64,000 nucleotides of DNA from Chthonomonas sp. UBA1950 (GTDB lineage Bacteria > Armatimonadota > Fimbriimonadia > Fimbriimonadales > Fimbriimonadaceae). The position numbers and the translations under genes are program-made. The stretch spans positions 12,464 to 76,463 of the forward strand of contig DDEQ01000012.1 of NCBI GenBank assembly GCA_002336105.1, written 5' to 3'. Each line of letters begins with the position of its first letter. Positions within the stretch are counted from its first letter, which is position 1. Below the pieces are notes generated by a model that ran no database searches, was not told the DNA's origin, and worked only from the letters and a program-made list of their open reading frames with translations. Below are positions 50,908 through 60,029 of the stretch, in pieces.

Positions 50908-51954
50908 CTAGTCTGCAAGCATGTACTCAGCGATGATCTGAGCGGTGTCAGCAAGAGCTTCCATGTGAGTTCGCTCGTAGCAGTGTGAGTTGTCAACTCC
51001 AGGCCCAATGAGTGCGACTTGAGCTTTGCCGCCGCTCTTCCAATAAGCTCCACCGTCGCTTCCGTAGTAGCGATAGACATCGGGGCGTAGTTCGATCCCA
51101 AGGCGATCGGCGAGATCCTGTAAACGGTTCGTTAGACCCTTGCTGTACGGTCCGTTGCCGTCTTTGACACAAATGGAGCAGTGGAACTCGTCACCATTTT
51201 GCCCTTCGCCAACACAAGCCATGTCCAAAACAACCATTTCCTGAAGATCATCAGGAAGGCTGTCCATGCCTCCGTGGCCAACTTCCTCAAAATTAGAAAT
51301 GAGAATGGTTGTTCGTTGAGCGGGAGTCACTTCGGCTTCGACAAGTGCTTTAATCGCAGCTAGTGCACAAGCAACACACGCTTTGTCATCTAGAAATCGT
51401 GATCGAATAAATCCAGCTTGGCCCGTCTCCACTCGAACGTCAAAGTAGACGTAATCTCCGATTTCGATACCGAGTAGTCTTGTTTCTTCGGCGCTTGAGG
51501 TTCTCTCATCAAGTCGGACTTCCATCGAAAGGTTGTCACGCTTTGCATCGTAGACGTTCCTGTTGACGTGTGCAGCGCCGTTCGTGAAAACGAGCGATCC
51601 GCGAACTTGTCGTCCAGAGCGAGTTGCGATAAAAACGCCTTCGCTCTCAACCGCTGGCCAAACTAACCCATTGAGAGCCGTCAATTCCAATCGTCCGCTC
51701 GGTTTGATTTTTTGGACCATTGCGCCGAGAGTGTCAACGTGGGCGGTAAGCGCACGAGGCTTGTCAGACCGTAGGCCGTCGAGATGAGCTAACAGGGCAC
51801 CTTTTGTGGTGCGCTCGGTCGCAACACCCATGCTCTGTAGTTCGCCTTCGACAAAGCCGATGGCATACTCAGTATCCCCAGTTGGGCTGGGAGTTTCCAG
51901 CAAGTCGATCAGCACTCGCTTAAGGTAATCGGTTGAGATTTCGAAGCGTGGCAT
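50908..51954 (-). CDS. M42-family metallopeptidase
   Basis: A 348-residue aminopeptidase-like enzyme of family M42. Metal ligands appear in TAHVDTLG, RFLDDKACV, NFEEVGHGG (with the catalytic Glu), VLDMACVG and NSHCYERTH. The split between the two catalytic strands by a beta-barrel domain (about residues 75-165) is typical of the glutamyl-aminopeptidase/TET class. It probably forms large cytoplasmic oligomers that clear small peptides. Members near this size are also associated with osmoprotectant NAGGN systems, but no ggn or asparagine synthase-like genes are adjacent, so that role is not supported here. Confidence 0.92.
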   Translation of the reverse strand: MPRFEISTDYLKRVLIDLLETPSPTGDTEYAIGFVEGELQSMGVATERTTKGALLAHLDGLRSDKPRALTAHVDTLGAMVQKIKPSGRLELTALNGLVWPAVESEGVFIATRSGRQVRGSLVFTNGAAHVNRNVYDAKRDNLSMEVRLDERTSSAEETRLLGIEIGDYVYFDVRVETGQAGFIRSRFLDDKACVACALAAIKALVEAEVTPAQRTTILISNFEEVGHGGMDSLPDDLQEMVVLDMACVGEGQNGDEFHCSICVKDGNGPYSKGLTNRLQDLADRLGIELRPDVYRYYGSDGGAYWKSGGKAQVALIGPGVDNSHCYERTHMEALADTAQIIAEYMLAD

Positions 51955-52036
51955 TGCATGCGTGGTTTACCCGATACGGCACCTTCACCGTTGAAGATGT
52001 CGCTGGCTAAACCGACAATTACGCTAGGTTAGCGAT

Positions 52037-53779
52037 ATGCAGAGGAAGCTCGGCGATATTTTGATTGATTTGGGGTTGATTTCCACCGAATCGTTGGCAA
52101 TTGGACTCGAAAGACAGCGTCTGACATCCAAGCCTTTGGGTGAAGTACTCGTTACCCTTGGCTTTCTGACGGATTCGCAGCTTCAAGAGGCACTGGCTGA
52201 TCAACAAGATGTCGATACGTGGGATCTCGAAGTGGATCCACCCGAGAAGCAAGCGCTTGACTTGGTAACTCGCGAACTTTGTGCACGACATCATGCACTT
52301 CCGGTGAGAGTCAACGCAATTGAAATGATTGTCGCAATGCGAAACCCGGGAGACTACGACGCAATTGATTCGTTCGGCGTAGCGACGAGACGTCGAATTC
52401 GCCCGGTTCAAGCCAACGATAAGCAGCTAGAACTTGCCTTAATCACGTCTTTTGGACCCGCAGGCATGGCTGTTCGAACCGCAGAAGAAGAGGAGAAAGG
52501 GAATGCCTTCGATTCATTCGTCATGCGAGCAATGGACGAATTTGGAGAAGAGGAAAAACAACCGACTCCAGTTCTCAACGAAGAAGAAACCCGACCCGTT
52601 ATCGGATTGGTTAATCAGATCGTTGCTGACGCGATCAAGATGCGCGCAAGCGACATTCATATCGAACCTCGTCCCGATGGGGTCGAAATACGCTATCGAA
52701 TTGATGGACGTTTAACCAAGATTCGAGAACTCCCGCGTGCCTTGCTCCCAATGGTGGTGGCGCGTGTGAAAATCATGGCGGATATGGATGTGGCGGACCA
52801 TCGGCTACCCCAAGATGGTCGAATCGAAGTTCGGAATGGAACCAAAGCGGTCGACCTGCGCGTTAGCTCCTTGCCGAACTATCATGGTAACCGCTTGGTC
52901 CTAAGAATTCTGGATCGCAGCTCGATTTTGAGAAGCCTTGACGAGTTGGGATTTAGCTCAAACAACCTTGTCATCTTTAGGGATTTGGTCGAAAAGCCAT
53001 ACGGAATTGTCCTTGTTACCGGACCAACTGGTAGTGGCAAGACAACAACCCTTTATGCGGCTCTCAACGAGCTAAAGAGCGAAACAAGGAATATCATGAC
53101 CTGTGAAGACCCGGTTGAATATGACCTTCATGGCATCAACCAATCTCAGGTTCATGAAAAGATTGGACTGACTTTTGCCGCTCAGTTGAGATCAATCTTG
53201 CGACAGGACCCAGACGTTGTCCTAGTTGGCGAAATTCGAGATAAGGAGACCGCCGAAACTGCGATTCGTGCTTCGCTGACGGGACACTTGGTTTTGAGCA
53301 CGTTGCACTGCAACGATGCTCCGAGTGCGATTCCGCGGCTTCTTGATATGGGAATCGAGCCGTTCTTGCTTTCCACTTCTCTCGTTGGTGTTGTGGCTCA
53401 GAGACTTCTTCGAGTCCTCTGTCCTGAATGTCGTGGGAAAGGAGCGGCGACTGAGCGAGATAGGGCCGTGATGAGAGCGATGGGAATTCCAGAGCAGGAT
53501 CAGGTTTGGCAACCCGTTGGATGTCCTACTTGCAATGGTCTTGGCTATGCAGGCCGAACTGGCGTTCATGAAATCTTGCCAATCTCAGAAGAACTATCGC
53601 ATTTGATTGCGACGGGTGCAAGGGTGGACGAGATACGAGACGCCGGAGCCAAAACCGGATATAGAACGATGCAAGAGGATGCGCTTAATCGAGTGCAAGC
53701 TGGTCAGACAACCTATGAAGAGGCTCGGCGTCTGATTTCCTTTAACACCCTCAAGGCTCAGCTAAAGCAGGTTGCCTGA
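52037..53779 (+). CDS. pilB: Type IV pilus / type II secretion assembly ATPase
   Basis: A 580-residue hexameric ATPase that drives polymerisation of pilins. Residues 1-150 are the GspE N-terminal domain (GDILIDLGLIS). The ATPase core has Walker A VTGPTGSGKTT, the Asp box TCEDPVEY, Walker B VLVGEIRDKETAE and the His box GHLVLSTLHCNDA. A zinc-binding pair CPEC ... CPTC near residues 470-500 is typical. Length matches PilB/GspE. No pilC, pilT or pilM lies adjacent, but the pseudopilin gene at 33673 is in the same window. ATG at 52037. Confidence 0.93.
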   Translation: MQRKLGDILIDLGLISTESLAIGLERQRLTSKPLGEVLVTLGFLTDSQLQEALADQQDVDTWDLEVDPPEKQALDLVTRELCARHHALPVRVNAIEMIVAMRNPGDYDAIDSFGVATRRRIRPVQANDKQLELALITSFGPAGMAVRTAEEEEKGNAFDSFVMRAMDEFGEEEKQPTPVLNEEETRPVIGLVNQIVADAIKMRASDIHIEPRPDGVEIRYRIDGRLTKIRELPRALLPMVVARVKIMADMDVADHRLPQDGRIEVRNGTKAVDLRVSSLPNYHGNRLVLRILDRSSILRSLDELGFSSNNLVIFRDLVEKPYGIVLVTGPTGSGKTTTLYAALNELKSETRNIMTCEDPVEYDLHGINQSQVHEKIGLTFAAQLRSILRQDPDVVLVGEIRDKETAETAIRASLTGHLVLSTLHCNDAPSAIPRLLDMGIEPFLLSTSLVGVVAQRLLRVLCPECRGKGAATERDRAVMRAMGIPEQDQVWQPVGCPTCNGLGYAGRTGVHEILPISEELSHLIATGARVDEIRDAGAKTGYRTMQEDALNRVQAGQTTYEEARRLISFNTLKAQLKQVA

Positions 53780-53796
53780 GCCTTGAGGAATGAGGG

Positions 53797-55740
53797 CTAG
53801 CGCTTCGGTCCGTCTGTTCTAAACGGACTTGCCGGAAGTCCGGCATGGTTGACCAAGTTGACATCAGGGTTGTTCGCCCATGCGTATCGTACGGCCACCG
53901 GTTGCTTTACATCTGGACTGCTGACGATCACCGTTGAACCATCGATCCGAGCATCTGCCCAATAGAATTTCTTATCGGCTCCTGCAATCGCGAATGACTT
54001 CGGTGCTTTGCCGTCGGTTGTGAGGAGACTGCCGTTGGAGAACTCGACATGAATCGTGTCGCCATGAATTGACATCGATTTGTACATCGGGCTGGCGTAA
54101 ACCATCGGCTTTCCGTAGGTTTTATTCAGCGCCCAGAGAGACAATCGACGACCCACTTCCCGTTTGTTCTTTGGATGGATGTCCTCGGCTTCTCCGATGT
54201 CGATAATGACCGCCATCCCTGTGTTGGGAGTGTTGCCGAGAGTCAGCGACTGAGCTTCTCGCAGTTCTGCCCACTGGCTTTCGACGGGAGCCCTGTCTCT
54301 TGCCATGTAATTGGCTAGTTGCACAAATAGGAACGGGAAGTTGCCCTGATTCCAGCTCTTGCGCCAATCCTGAATCATCGTCGGAAACAGTTCTCGGTAT
54401 TGAGTGGCTCGGTCGGCGTTGCTCTCACCTTGATACCAAATCGCACCCTTGATTCCGTAAGGCACGATGGGAGCAATCATGCCGTTATACAGCCCGCCCG
54501 GTGCCCAAGGGTTGCCCGGACCAGCCGGCAGCTGAGGTCTCGGTTTGGAGACATCAAGCTCGCGCTCAACCTTGTATTTCCAAGGACCAGCAAGCGAGAT
54601 CGAAGCTGAACCGTCCCAAAGGCTAAGCTTCAAGTCGCTCGCGTTGCCTCCCATGCCTCCGCCTCCGCCAGTATCCGTCACTCGAATGGCAATCGTATTC
54701 TTTCCTGCTCGAACGACTCCCGGGGCGATGCGATAGACGCGTGGCAGACTCCAAGAGTCAGCCGTTTCGACCCCAACTTTGCCAACTCGGATGTTGTCGA
54801 AGTAAGTGGTGTCGAAATCATCAATGGGTCCGAGTTCTAGCTTAAGAGGCTTGCCTACCCATTCTGCAGGTATGTCGACGCTCTTTCGAAGCCAAAACAT
54901 ACCATCCCAATCGCGACCTAGCGCCTTCTCGATGGTTACGGGAGCATCACAGGTCGCCCAATTGTCGTCATTGAACTCCTGCATTCCCCAGTTATTGTTG
55001 AAGCCCTCATTGGAGCCGTCGTTTCGTTCGCCCAACCATACCGACATGGCTTTTCGATAGGCTTCGATTGCCGCCGGATAATCTTTGATTCCAGCCAGGT
55101 ATTTCGTCACCATCGGCGACAGATTAGGATGCTTGGATAGTGTAGGTCGGCTTGTCCAAGCTTCGGCAGGTGTGCCCCCCCAACTGGTGTGAATGATGCC
55201 AACGGGCACACCTAAGGTGCGGTTGATCTCTCTGGCAAACGATAAACCGACAGCCGAGAAGTGACCGATCGTTGTTGGGCTGCTCGCTTCCCAGGTACCA
55301 GTCATCGTTGTTTGTGGGACTTCATTGCTGACCTTACGAACCGTGAACATGCGAATATCGTTCTTGGTCTCGCCAACTGCTCGCGCAAAGTCATTTGCGC
55401 CACCTTCGCCAAACTCCATGTTCGACTGACCGCTCGCTACCCATACTTCTCCGAGAAGAATGTCTTTGATCGTGACGGTCTCACCGTTACTACAGGAGAC
55501 TTTGAGAGTGTACGGGCCGCCCGCCGGCATAGCTTTAAGCTTGAGTTGCCACTTACCCCATTCATCTGCTTTGGTCCCCACCGTTTGCCCGTTAAATTCA
55601 ACGGTGATTTTCGAGCTAGGGGTTGAACTTCCAAAGATTGGGACACTAATGCCCCTTTGAAGAACAGCGCCGTCGGTAAACAGCGGGTTCAATTGCAGAC
55701 CAGTCTGCATCGTAAGAATGAGCGGTAGGTAGGGAATCAT
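53797..55740 (-). CDS. Secreted sialate O-acetylesterase (SGNH-type)
   Basis: A 647-residue enzyme. The N-terminal beta-domain (20-95) leads to the catalytic opening VASGQSNMEF with nucleophile Ser106, VGLSFAREIN and SWGGTPAEAW. An inserted beta-sandwich (about 235-380, similar to glycoside hydrolase jelly-rolls) splits the SGNH core, which resumes GAIWYQGESNADRA and the catalytic His region IDIGEAEDIHPKN. It removes acetyl groups from sialic acid or, in environmental bacteria, from acetylated plant sugars. The hydrophobic N-terminus may be an export signal. It is the last gene of a five-gene operon, starting 6 bases after the CE7 gene. Confidence 0.9.
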   Translation of the reverse strand: MIPYLPLILTMQTGLQLNPLFTDGAVLQRGISVPIFGSSTPSSKITVEFNGQTVGTKADEWGKWQLKLKAMPAGGPYTLKVSCSNGETVTIKDILLGEVWVASGQSNMEFGEGGANDFARAVGETKNDIRMFTVRKVSNEVPQTTMTGTWEASSPTTIGHFSAVGLSFAREINRTLGVPVGIIHTSWGGTPAEAWTSRPTLSKHPNLSPMVTKYLAGIKDYPAAIEAYRKAMSVWLGERNDGSNEGFNNNWGMQEFNDDNWATCDAPVTIEKALGRDWDGMFWLRKSVDIPAEWVGKPLKLELGPIDDFDTTYFDNIRVGKVGVETADSWSLPRVYRIAPGVVRAGKNTIAIRVTDTGGGGGMGGNASDLKLSLWDGSASISLAGPWKYKVERELDVSKPRPQLPAGPGNPWAPGGLYNGMIAPIVPYGIKGAIWYQGESNADRATQYRELFPTMIQDWRKSWNQGNFPFLFVQLANYMARDRAPVESQWAELREAQSLTLGNTPNTGMAVIIDIGEAEDIHPKNKREVGRRLSLWALNKTYGKPMVYASPMYKSMSIHGDTIHVEFSNGSLLTTDGKAPKSFAIAGADKKFYWADARIDGSTVIVSSPDVKQPVAVRYAWANNPDVNLVNHAGLPASPFRTDGPKR

Positions 55741-55746
55741 GCTTCT

Positions 55747-56703
55747 TTACATTCCAGAGAGAAACTCGTAAGTCAGATCGTTAAATCCGGGGAGACCTTC
55801 GTGGCCAAAATCCGGATAGATCTTAACATCTTTCTTCGAGGTGATTTTGTTGTAAGCCGCAAAGCAAGTCGAGGGTGGTGTGATGGTGTCAACTAAACCA
55901 AGAGCCATCAAGATTTCTGCTTTGATGCGCGGAGCGAGATGCTGGATATCGATGTATCCGAGCTTCTGCCACACCTCGTCGATATTTTCGTGTCGAGGGT
56001 CGTAATATCGCAGGTACGTGCGTAGCTCGGCATAGGCGCCGACGTCAAGGTCCATGTCCCAAACACGTTTGTAGTCACTAAGGAATGGAAACACCGGCAC
56101 CGCTCGCTTGATGTTCGGCTCTAGCGCAGCGCAAGCAACCGTAAGGCCGCCGCCTTGTGAACCTCCTGTCGCCCCGACTCGCGTTGAATCCACCTCGTCA
56201 AAGTTCATAACGATTCGGGCTAACTGCGCACAGTCAAGAAATATCGAGCGAAACAGGAGTTTCTCTGGACCCTCGGCAAGACCGCGAATAATGTGCCCAT
56301 TGTGGGTGTTTCCTTTAACACCGCCTACGTCTTCACTTCTTCCGCCCTGTCCACGACAGTCAAGAGCAGCGACTGCAAAACCGTTGGCTACCCAGTTCAA
56401 CTTATCGGACCAATCGCCCGAATTAGCGGTATATCCGTGAAACTGAACGACAGCAGGGCAGTTCTTGGCTCCTTTCGGTCTGAGATATTTCGCAAAAACC
56501 CTTGCGCCTCCAACACCTGTGAACCAAAGTTCAAACATTTCAGCGCCTTTACAAGCGGTGGAAACTGGAACGAGCGTGACGTCCCCAGTTAAGGCCCGCA
56601 TCTCAGCGATCGAAGTGTCCCAGAACGATTCGAAGTCAGAAGGCTTAGGGTTGCATCCTTGGTAGTTGACCAATTCAGCCAAGGGCATATCTACGAGTGG
56701 CAT
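55747..56703 (-). CDS. Acetyl xylan esterase, CE7 family
   Basis: A 318-residue alpha/beta-hydrolase. CE7 features: FHGYTANSGDW, the RGQGG motif, ATGGSQGGG with nucleophile Ser182, and the later Asp and His in LGLVDTITPP and DFGHEGLPG. CE7 enzymes deacetylate xylo-oligosaccharides and cephalosporin C as hexamers. There is no signal peptide, so it works on imported sugars in the cytoplasm. Its ATG is one base after the isomerase stop upstream; the sialate O-acetylesterase follows 6 bases after. Two esterases side by side suggest acetylated substrate. Confidence 0.93.
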   Translation of the reverse strand: MPLVDMPLAELVNYQGCNPKPSDFESFWDTSIAEMRALTGDVTLVPVSTACKGAEMFELWFTGVGGARVFAKYLRPKGAKNCPAVVQFHGYTANSGDWSDKLNWVANGFAVAALDCRGQGGRSEDVGGVKGNTHNGHIIRGLAEGPEKLLFRSIFLDCAQLARIVMNFDEVDSTRVGATGGSQGGGLTVACAALEPNIKRAVPVFPFLSDYKRVWDMDLDVGAYAELRTYLRYYDPRHENIDEVWQKLGYIDIQHLAPRIKAEILMALGLVDTITPPSTCFAAYNKITSKKDVKIYPDFGHEGLPGFNDLTYEFLSGM

Positions 56704-56704
56704 G

Positions 56705-57433
56705 TTAGTTTTTGGAGTGGAATAGTTTCCTCAATTCGGCGAGGAGGTGTGGAAGTTCATCGACTTCCCACTGACCTTCAATCGAAACACTACCGTCATA
56801 TCCGATTGATTTGAGATAGCTGCAGAAATCCTGCATATGTCGGTCGGACGAACTTGGAGCCTTTCGGTCGAGGTCAGAAATATGTACATGGGTTGGCAAA
56901 AATGGGATCTGCGAACTCCAATCCGGTTCATGCCCATCCAAATCTGCTTCTTTTAGGATGTGATAGCTGTCAGCGGTGAATCCAACGTTAACTCGTTTGA
57001 GGTGTATAGCTAACGCTCTCAGATCGTTGCCAACATTTGTTTCTAACCTATTGAGCGACTCAGGGGCGATATGTATACCATAAGGATCAGCAAGTCTCTG
57101 AAGGTTTGTGACTATCGTGATAAATAGGTTTGTAGCCTCGGTCACGCTCATCCCGTCAACGGCTCTTCGAGGGGAGCCTGATCCGATGACCATGATCTCA
57201 ACACCAACGGACGCAGCGAGCTGAATTGTGGCTTTTGCATAGTCCAGATAAGGTTCTCCATGCGGGCCCATGAGCTTCATTTGCCACGGAAAAAACGCAT
57301 TTGTTGCGTGGACCGGTAACTCTGACGGTGGTAACGAAGAGTGTAGTGATAGTGCAGCGAGCTCGACGTAGTCAAAGCCTGCTTCTATAACGGCGTTTTC
57401 CTGCTCTCGAGTGCAACATACTCCAAATTTCAT
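56705..57433 (-). CDS. Sugar phosphate isomerase/epimerase (AP2Ec TIM-barrel)
   Basis: A 242-residue protein with the xylose-isomerase-like TIM barrel. Key parts are MKFGVCC, GFDYVELAALS, VMVIGSGSPRR-type strand, HIAPESLNRLETN with a candidate metal Glu, VGFTADSYHI, THVHISDLDRKAPS and SVSIEGQWE. Metal-binding Glu/Asp/His/Glu residues are in order. Such enzymes isomerise or epimerise sugars or inositols. Its start overlaps the preceding oxidoreductase stop by 4 bases, so it is translated as part of the operon. Exact substrate unknown. Confidence 0.85.
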   Translation of the reverse strand: MKFGVCCTREQENAVIEAGFDYVELAALSLHSSLPPSELPVHATNAFFPWQMKLMGPHGEPYLDYAKATIQLAASVGVEIMVIGSGSPRRAVDGMSVTEATNLFITIVTNLQRLADPYGIHIAPESLNRLETNVGNDLRALAIHLKRVNVGFTADSYHILKEADLDGHEPDWSSQIPFLPTHVHISDLDRKAPSSSDRHMQDFCSYLKSIGYDGSVSIEGQWEVDELPHLLAELRKLFHSKN

Positions 57434-58491
57434 GACAAGTGAACCTTTGTACCTTGATTTTGGCTGCTCTGATAAACCGCCAGTATTATTTTAAGCGGCT
57501 CAAGGGCCATTCTGCCAGTCAAGAATGGATCTCTATCTTCAGATACCGCAAGAACGAAATCTTGTAATTGTAATCTGTGTTGCTCTCCCCAGGTCGCGGT
57601 CAAATCATCGGTAACGTATGGGTCGAGTTGATAGGTTTGCAGATTCGGAGTCGGTTGGCTCATTACTCCGGCGCCGTACTTGCCGAGGTTCACCTTCTCG
57701 GGTTCGACTTTCCAAACTCTCGTTCGGTCACCTTCCAGCACCACCGAACCGTATTTGCCGTGAATCTCTAGTCGTTCAGCGAACCCGGGATAAAAGCAAG
57801 TGCTGCCTTGAATGACTCCGATTGCGCCGTTCCTGAATTCGACCAAAACGTTGGCGATATCTTCGACTTCGATTTTATGTGCGACCGTTCGGCAAATGGC
57901 TTGAACTGATTTTACGCCCCCCATGATCCACTGCAACATGTCGATGTAATGAACGCCCTGGTTGATGAGGCATCCGCCCCCATCTTGTTCCCAAGTTCCT
58001 CGCCAATCACCAGAGTCGTAGTACTCTTGCGTTCGATGCCACTTGATATAGGCATCTCCGGCTAGGAGTGTTCCGATTTCGCCTCCCAGCGCGGCTTCTC
58101 GAAGTCTTCGAACTTGGTTGGAAAACCGATGTTGACTGATGCAAGCCAACTTGACGCCTAGTCGTTCGCATGCCTCAACGAGAGCGAGTGCCTTCTCGTA
58201 CGTTGTATCAATTGGCTTTTCGACGATAACGTGTTTCCCGAGTTTCGCCGCAGCGATGCCTACTTCAGCATGGGTTCCACTCGGGACGCAAATGTCGACC
58301 ACATCGACATTTGCACTGAATTCCTCAAAGTTTTCGAATGCCGGAACGCCATATTTCTCAGAGGCTGTTGCTGCTCTTTCTGGCTCTATGTCATAGACTG
58401 CGGCAAGATGACCGCCTTCAACGTTTTGAAGCGCGTCGCAGTGGGTTTTATGAATCGCGCCGCACCCGACCAAGCCAAAACGAAGACTCAT
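57430..58491 (-). CDS. Gfo/Idh/MocA-family oxidoreductase
   Basis: A 353-residue NAD(P)-dependent dehydrogenase. Rossmann opening FGLVGCGAIHKTHCDAL, EKPIDTTYEKALALVEAC with the EKP lysine, and a C-terminal domain with GGGCLINQGVHYIDMLQWIMGG (His as proposed catalytic residue). It overlaps its neighbours by four bases on both sides (57430-57433 and 58488-58491). With two TIM-barrel isomerases around it, it probably oxidises or reduces a sugar or cyclitol intermediate, as in inositol-type or 3-keto-sugar pathways. The pathway itself is inferred. Confidence 0.9.
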   Translation of the reverse strand: MSLRFGLVGCGAIHKTHCDALQNVEGGHLAAVYDIEPERAATASEKYGVPAFENFEEFSANVDVVDICVPSGTHAEVGIAAAKLGKHVIVEKPIDTTYEKALALVEACERLGVKLACISQHRFSNQVRRLREAALGGEIGTLLAGDAYIKWHRTQEYYDSGDWRGTWEQDGGGCLINQGVHYIDMLQWIMGGVKSVQAICRTVAHKIEVEDIANVLVEFRNGAIGVIQGSTCFYPGFAERLEIHGKYGSVVLEGDRTRVWKVEPEKVNLGKYGAGVMSQPTPNLQTYQLDPYVTDDLTATWGEQHRLQLQDFVLAVSEDRDPFLTGRMALEPLKIILAVYQSSQNQGTKVHLS

Positions 58492-59321
58492 GCGTCTGCT
58501 CCGACTTCGGTCAATACCTTTCTAAGTGAGACAACAGCATGCTCAAAGAGTTGCGGGCCACTGAAACCACCTAAAGGACCTGCCGCAGTCAGATGCGGTT
58601 CAAGGGTTAAGGGGCCGTTCCAACCTTGCTCTATCAGCCATTGAATCGTCTCGGAAATCCCGCTGTCCCCTTCTCCAGCGGCGACGACATGCCCTTCTTT
58701 TGCGTCCTTGATATGGATGGTGTCAAGGTATGGCAAAATCCAGGGGAACCAGTCCTTCATTGCCCTAAAGCCGAGCAAGGTCGTGTTCGCGAAATCGAAA
58801 GCTGCTCGAAACGTTTCATCTCCAAGTTCGTTGAGCAACAGCTTTGCTTGCTCTGGATAGGCGCCCCAAAACTTGGCGTCGTTTTCGTGGAGCAGGATCA
58901 CATCTTCGCTTTTCGCAACCGCCTTTTGCTTGCTCATCCATTCGATGACTGCACCAGAAAACGATATGTCATCGGGCTTATCTGTCTCGGGGGAGAAGAC
59001 GCGAATGCGTTTGACACCCAGGCGGTGGGCAATTTCGATAGCCTTATGAAGCTTTTTGGTTTCTTCGATTTCGAGACTTGGGTCAAGTGAAATCTTGTTA
59101 ACCGGCGAGCCGATGCACTGAATATGTAGTCCTTCGGCTTCGACAGCATTCTCGAGTCGTGTCAGTTGATCTTCTGACAATGCCAGCACATTTACGCCCT
59201 CGACACTTCTTAGGTCAAGCCCTTGTATCTGTAAACGATTTAGTGTTTTTACTTGAACTTCAATGTCTGGACTAATCTCATCTGCGAATGCGGTTAATAA
59301 AAAACTGGCTTTCGGTGCCAT
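58488..59321 (-). CDS. Sugar phosphate isomerase/epimerase (AP2Ec TIM-barrel)
   Basis: A 277-residue TIM-barrel of the AP endonuclease 2 / xylose-isomerase-like group, distinct from the shorter one downstream. Parts include FLLTAFADEISPDIEVQ, LDLRSVEGVNV, KRIRVFSPETD, ILLHENDAKFWG with the metal Glu, AFDFANTTLLG, DTIHIKDAKEG and LTLEPHL. It is the first gene of the operon and starts with ATG about 220 bases from the divergent STAS gene. Closest style is to proteins acting on sugar intermediates after Gfo/Idh dehydrogenation. Substrate unknown. Confidence 0.87.
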   Translation of the reverse strand: MAPKASFLLTAFADEISPDIEVQVKTLNRLQIQGLDLRSVEGVNVLALSEDQLTRLENAVEAEGLHIQCIGSPVNKISLDPSLEIEETKKLHKAIEIAHRLGVKRIRVFSPETDKPDDISFSGAVIEWMSKQKAVAKSEDVILLHENDAKFWGAYPEQAKLLLNELGDETFRAAFDFANTTLLGFRAMKDWFPWILPYLDTIHIKDAKEGHVVAAGEGDSGISETIQWLIEQGWNGPLTLEPHLTAAGPLGGFSGPQLFEHAVVSLRKVLTEVGADA

Positions 59322-59540
59322 GTAATGACCTTACCCAAACGAGTATTTGAATTCAAAATAGCGGCAAAGAATGCTAAATGCACGACAAGCACGTGACACT
59401 ACCAGCAGTGTCCCTACTAGCCGTCTTAGATGCTAGGTTTGGGGTCTGCTACAGAGATTGCTGGGTCAATACTTCTTTGATAACGGAAAAAGGTGAGTGA
59501 GGGTTGAGCCAGCAAGAGTTGGCTCCAGAGGGTTAAAAGA

Positions 59541-59936
59541 ATGTATCTCCTGAGTCTCTACGAAAAAGACATGATTGTCGAGGCAAGTCTCGGCGGCCGC
59601 GTAACTGCGGAAGAAGTTACCGTCTTTGGCGAAGAGCTCGCGGACCTCTTAGAGGACCTAGAAGGACAAGCTTTCTCGCTGTTGATCGATTTTAGCAAAG
59701 CAAAGCGATTTGATGGTTTGGCTATCAGTGCTTTGAATACGATCAAGGATCGATGCTTTGAAATCGGCGCAGTTGAGATCGTTTCGGTACCTGTAGACGA
59801 GCATGATGCAGTGACGCATCAGTCGGCTCGGTTACAGTTTGTTCTTGAAGGACGCGAGCGATTTGTGTCATCGCCTGCAGAAGCGCGATTCCAGCGCACT
59901 GCAGCCAGTCCAGTGATTATGTTGGCTGCCGCCTAA
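59541..59936 (+). CDS. STAS-like regulatory protein
   Basis: A 131-residue protein with the alternating strand-helix pattern of STAS/anti-sigma-antagonist domains: EASLGGRVTAEEV, FSLLIDFSKAKRFDGLAISALNTIKDRCFEIG and a following strand. In SpoIIAA the phospho-accepting site is DSSGLG; here the equivalent reads FDGLAISA with no Ser at that position, so control by phosphorylation is doubtful. No partner anti-sigma kinase is nearby. A purine-rich stretch (GAGGG) lies 12-16 bases before the ATG. A 12-base terminator hairpin follows. The family match is moderate. Confidence 0.68.
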   Translation: MYLLSLYEKDMIVEASLGGRVTAEEVTVFGEELADLLEDLEGQAFSLLIDFSKAKRFDGLAISALNTIKDRCFEIGAVEIVSVPVDEHDAVTHQSARLQFVLEGRERFVSSPAEARFQRTAASPVIMLAAA

Positions 59937-59975
59937 CGGTGTGACGAAGTCTGTCTTCGTTAGCATAATCACATA

Positions 59976-60015
59976 CAGCGACCTAGCTTCTTTGGCTAGG
60001 TCGCTGTGTTGTTTT
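59976..60015 (+). terminator. Intrinsic terminator after the STAS gene
   Basis: A perfect 12-base stem CAGCGACCTAGC / GCTAGGTCGCTG (59976-59987 / 59995-60006), 7-base loop, then TGTTGTTTT. It separates the STAS gene from rdgB. Confidence 0.75.
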
Positions 60016-60029
60016 GGTACGCTCTATCT

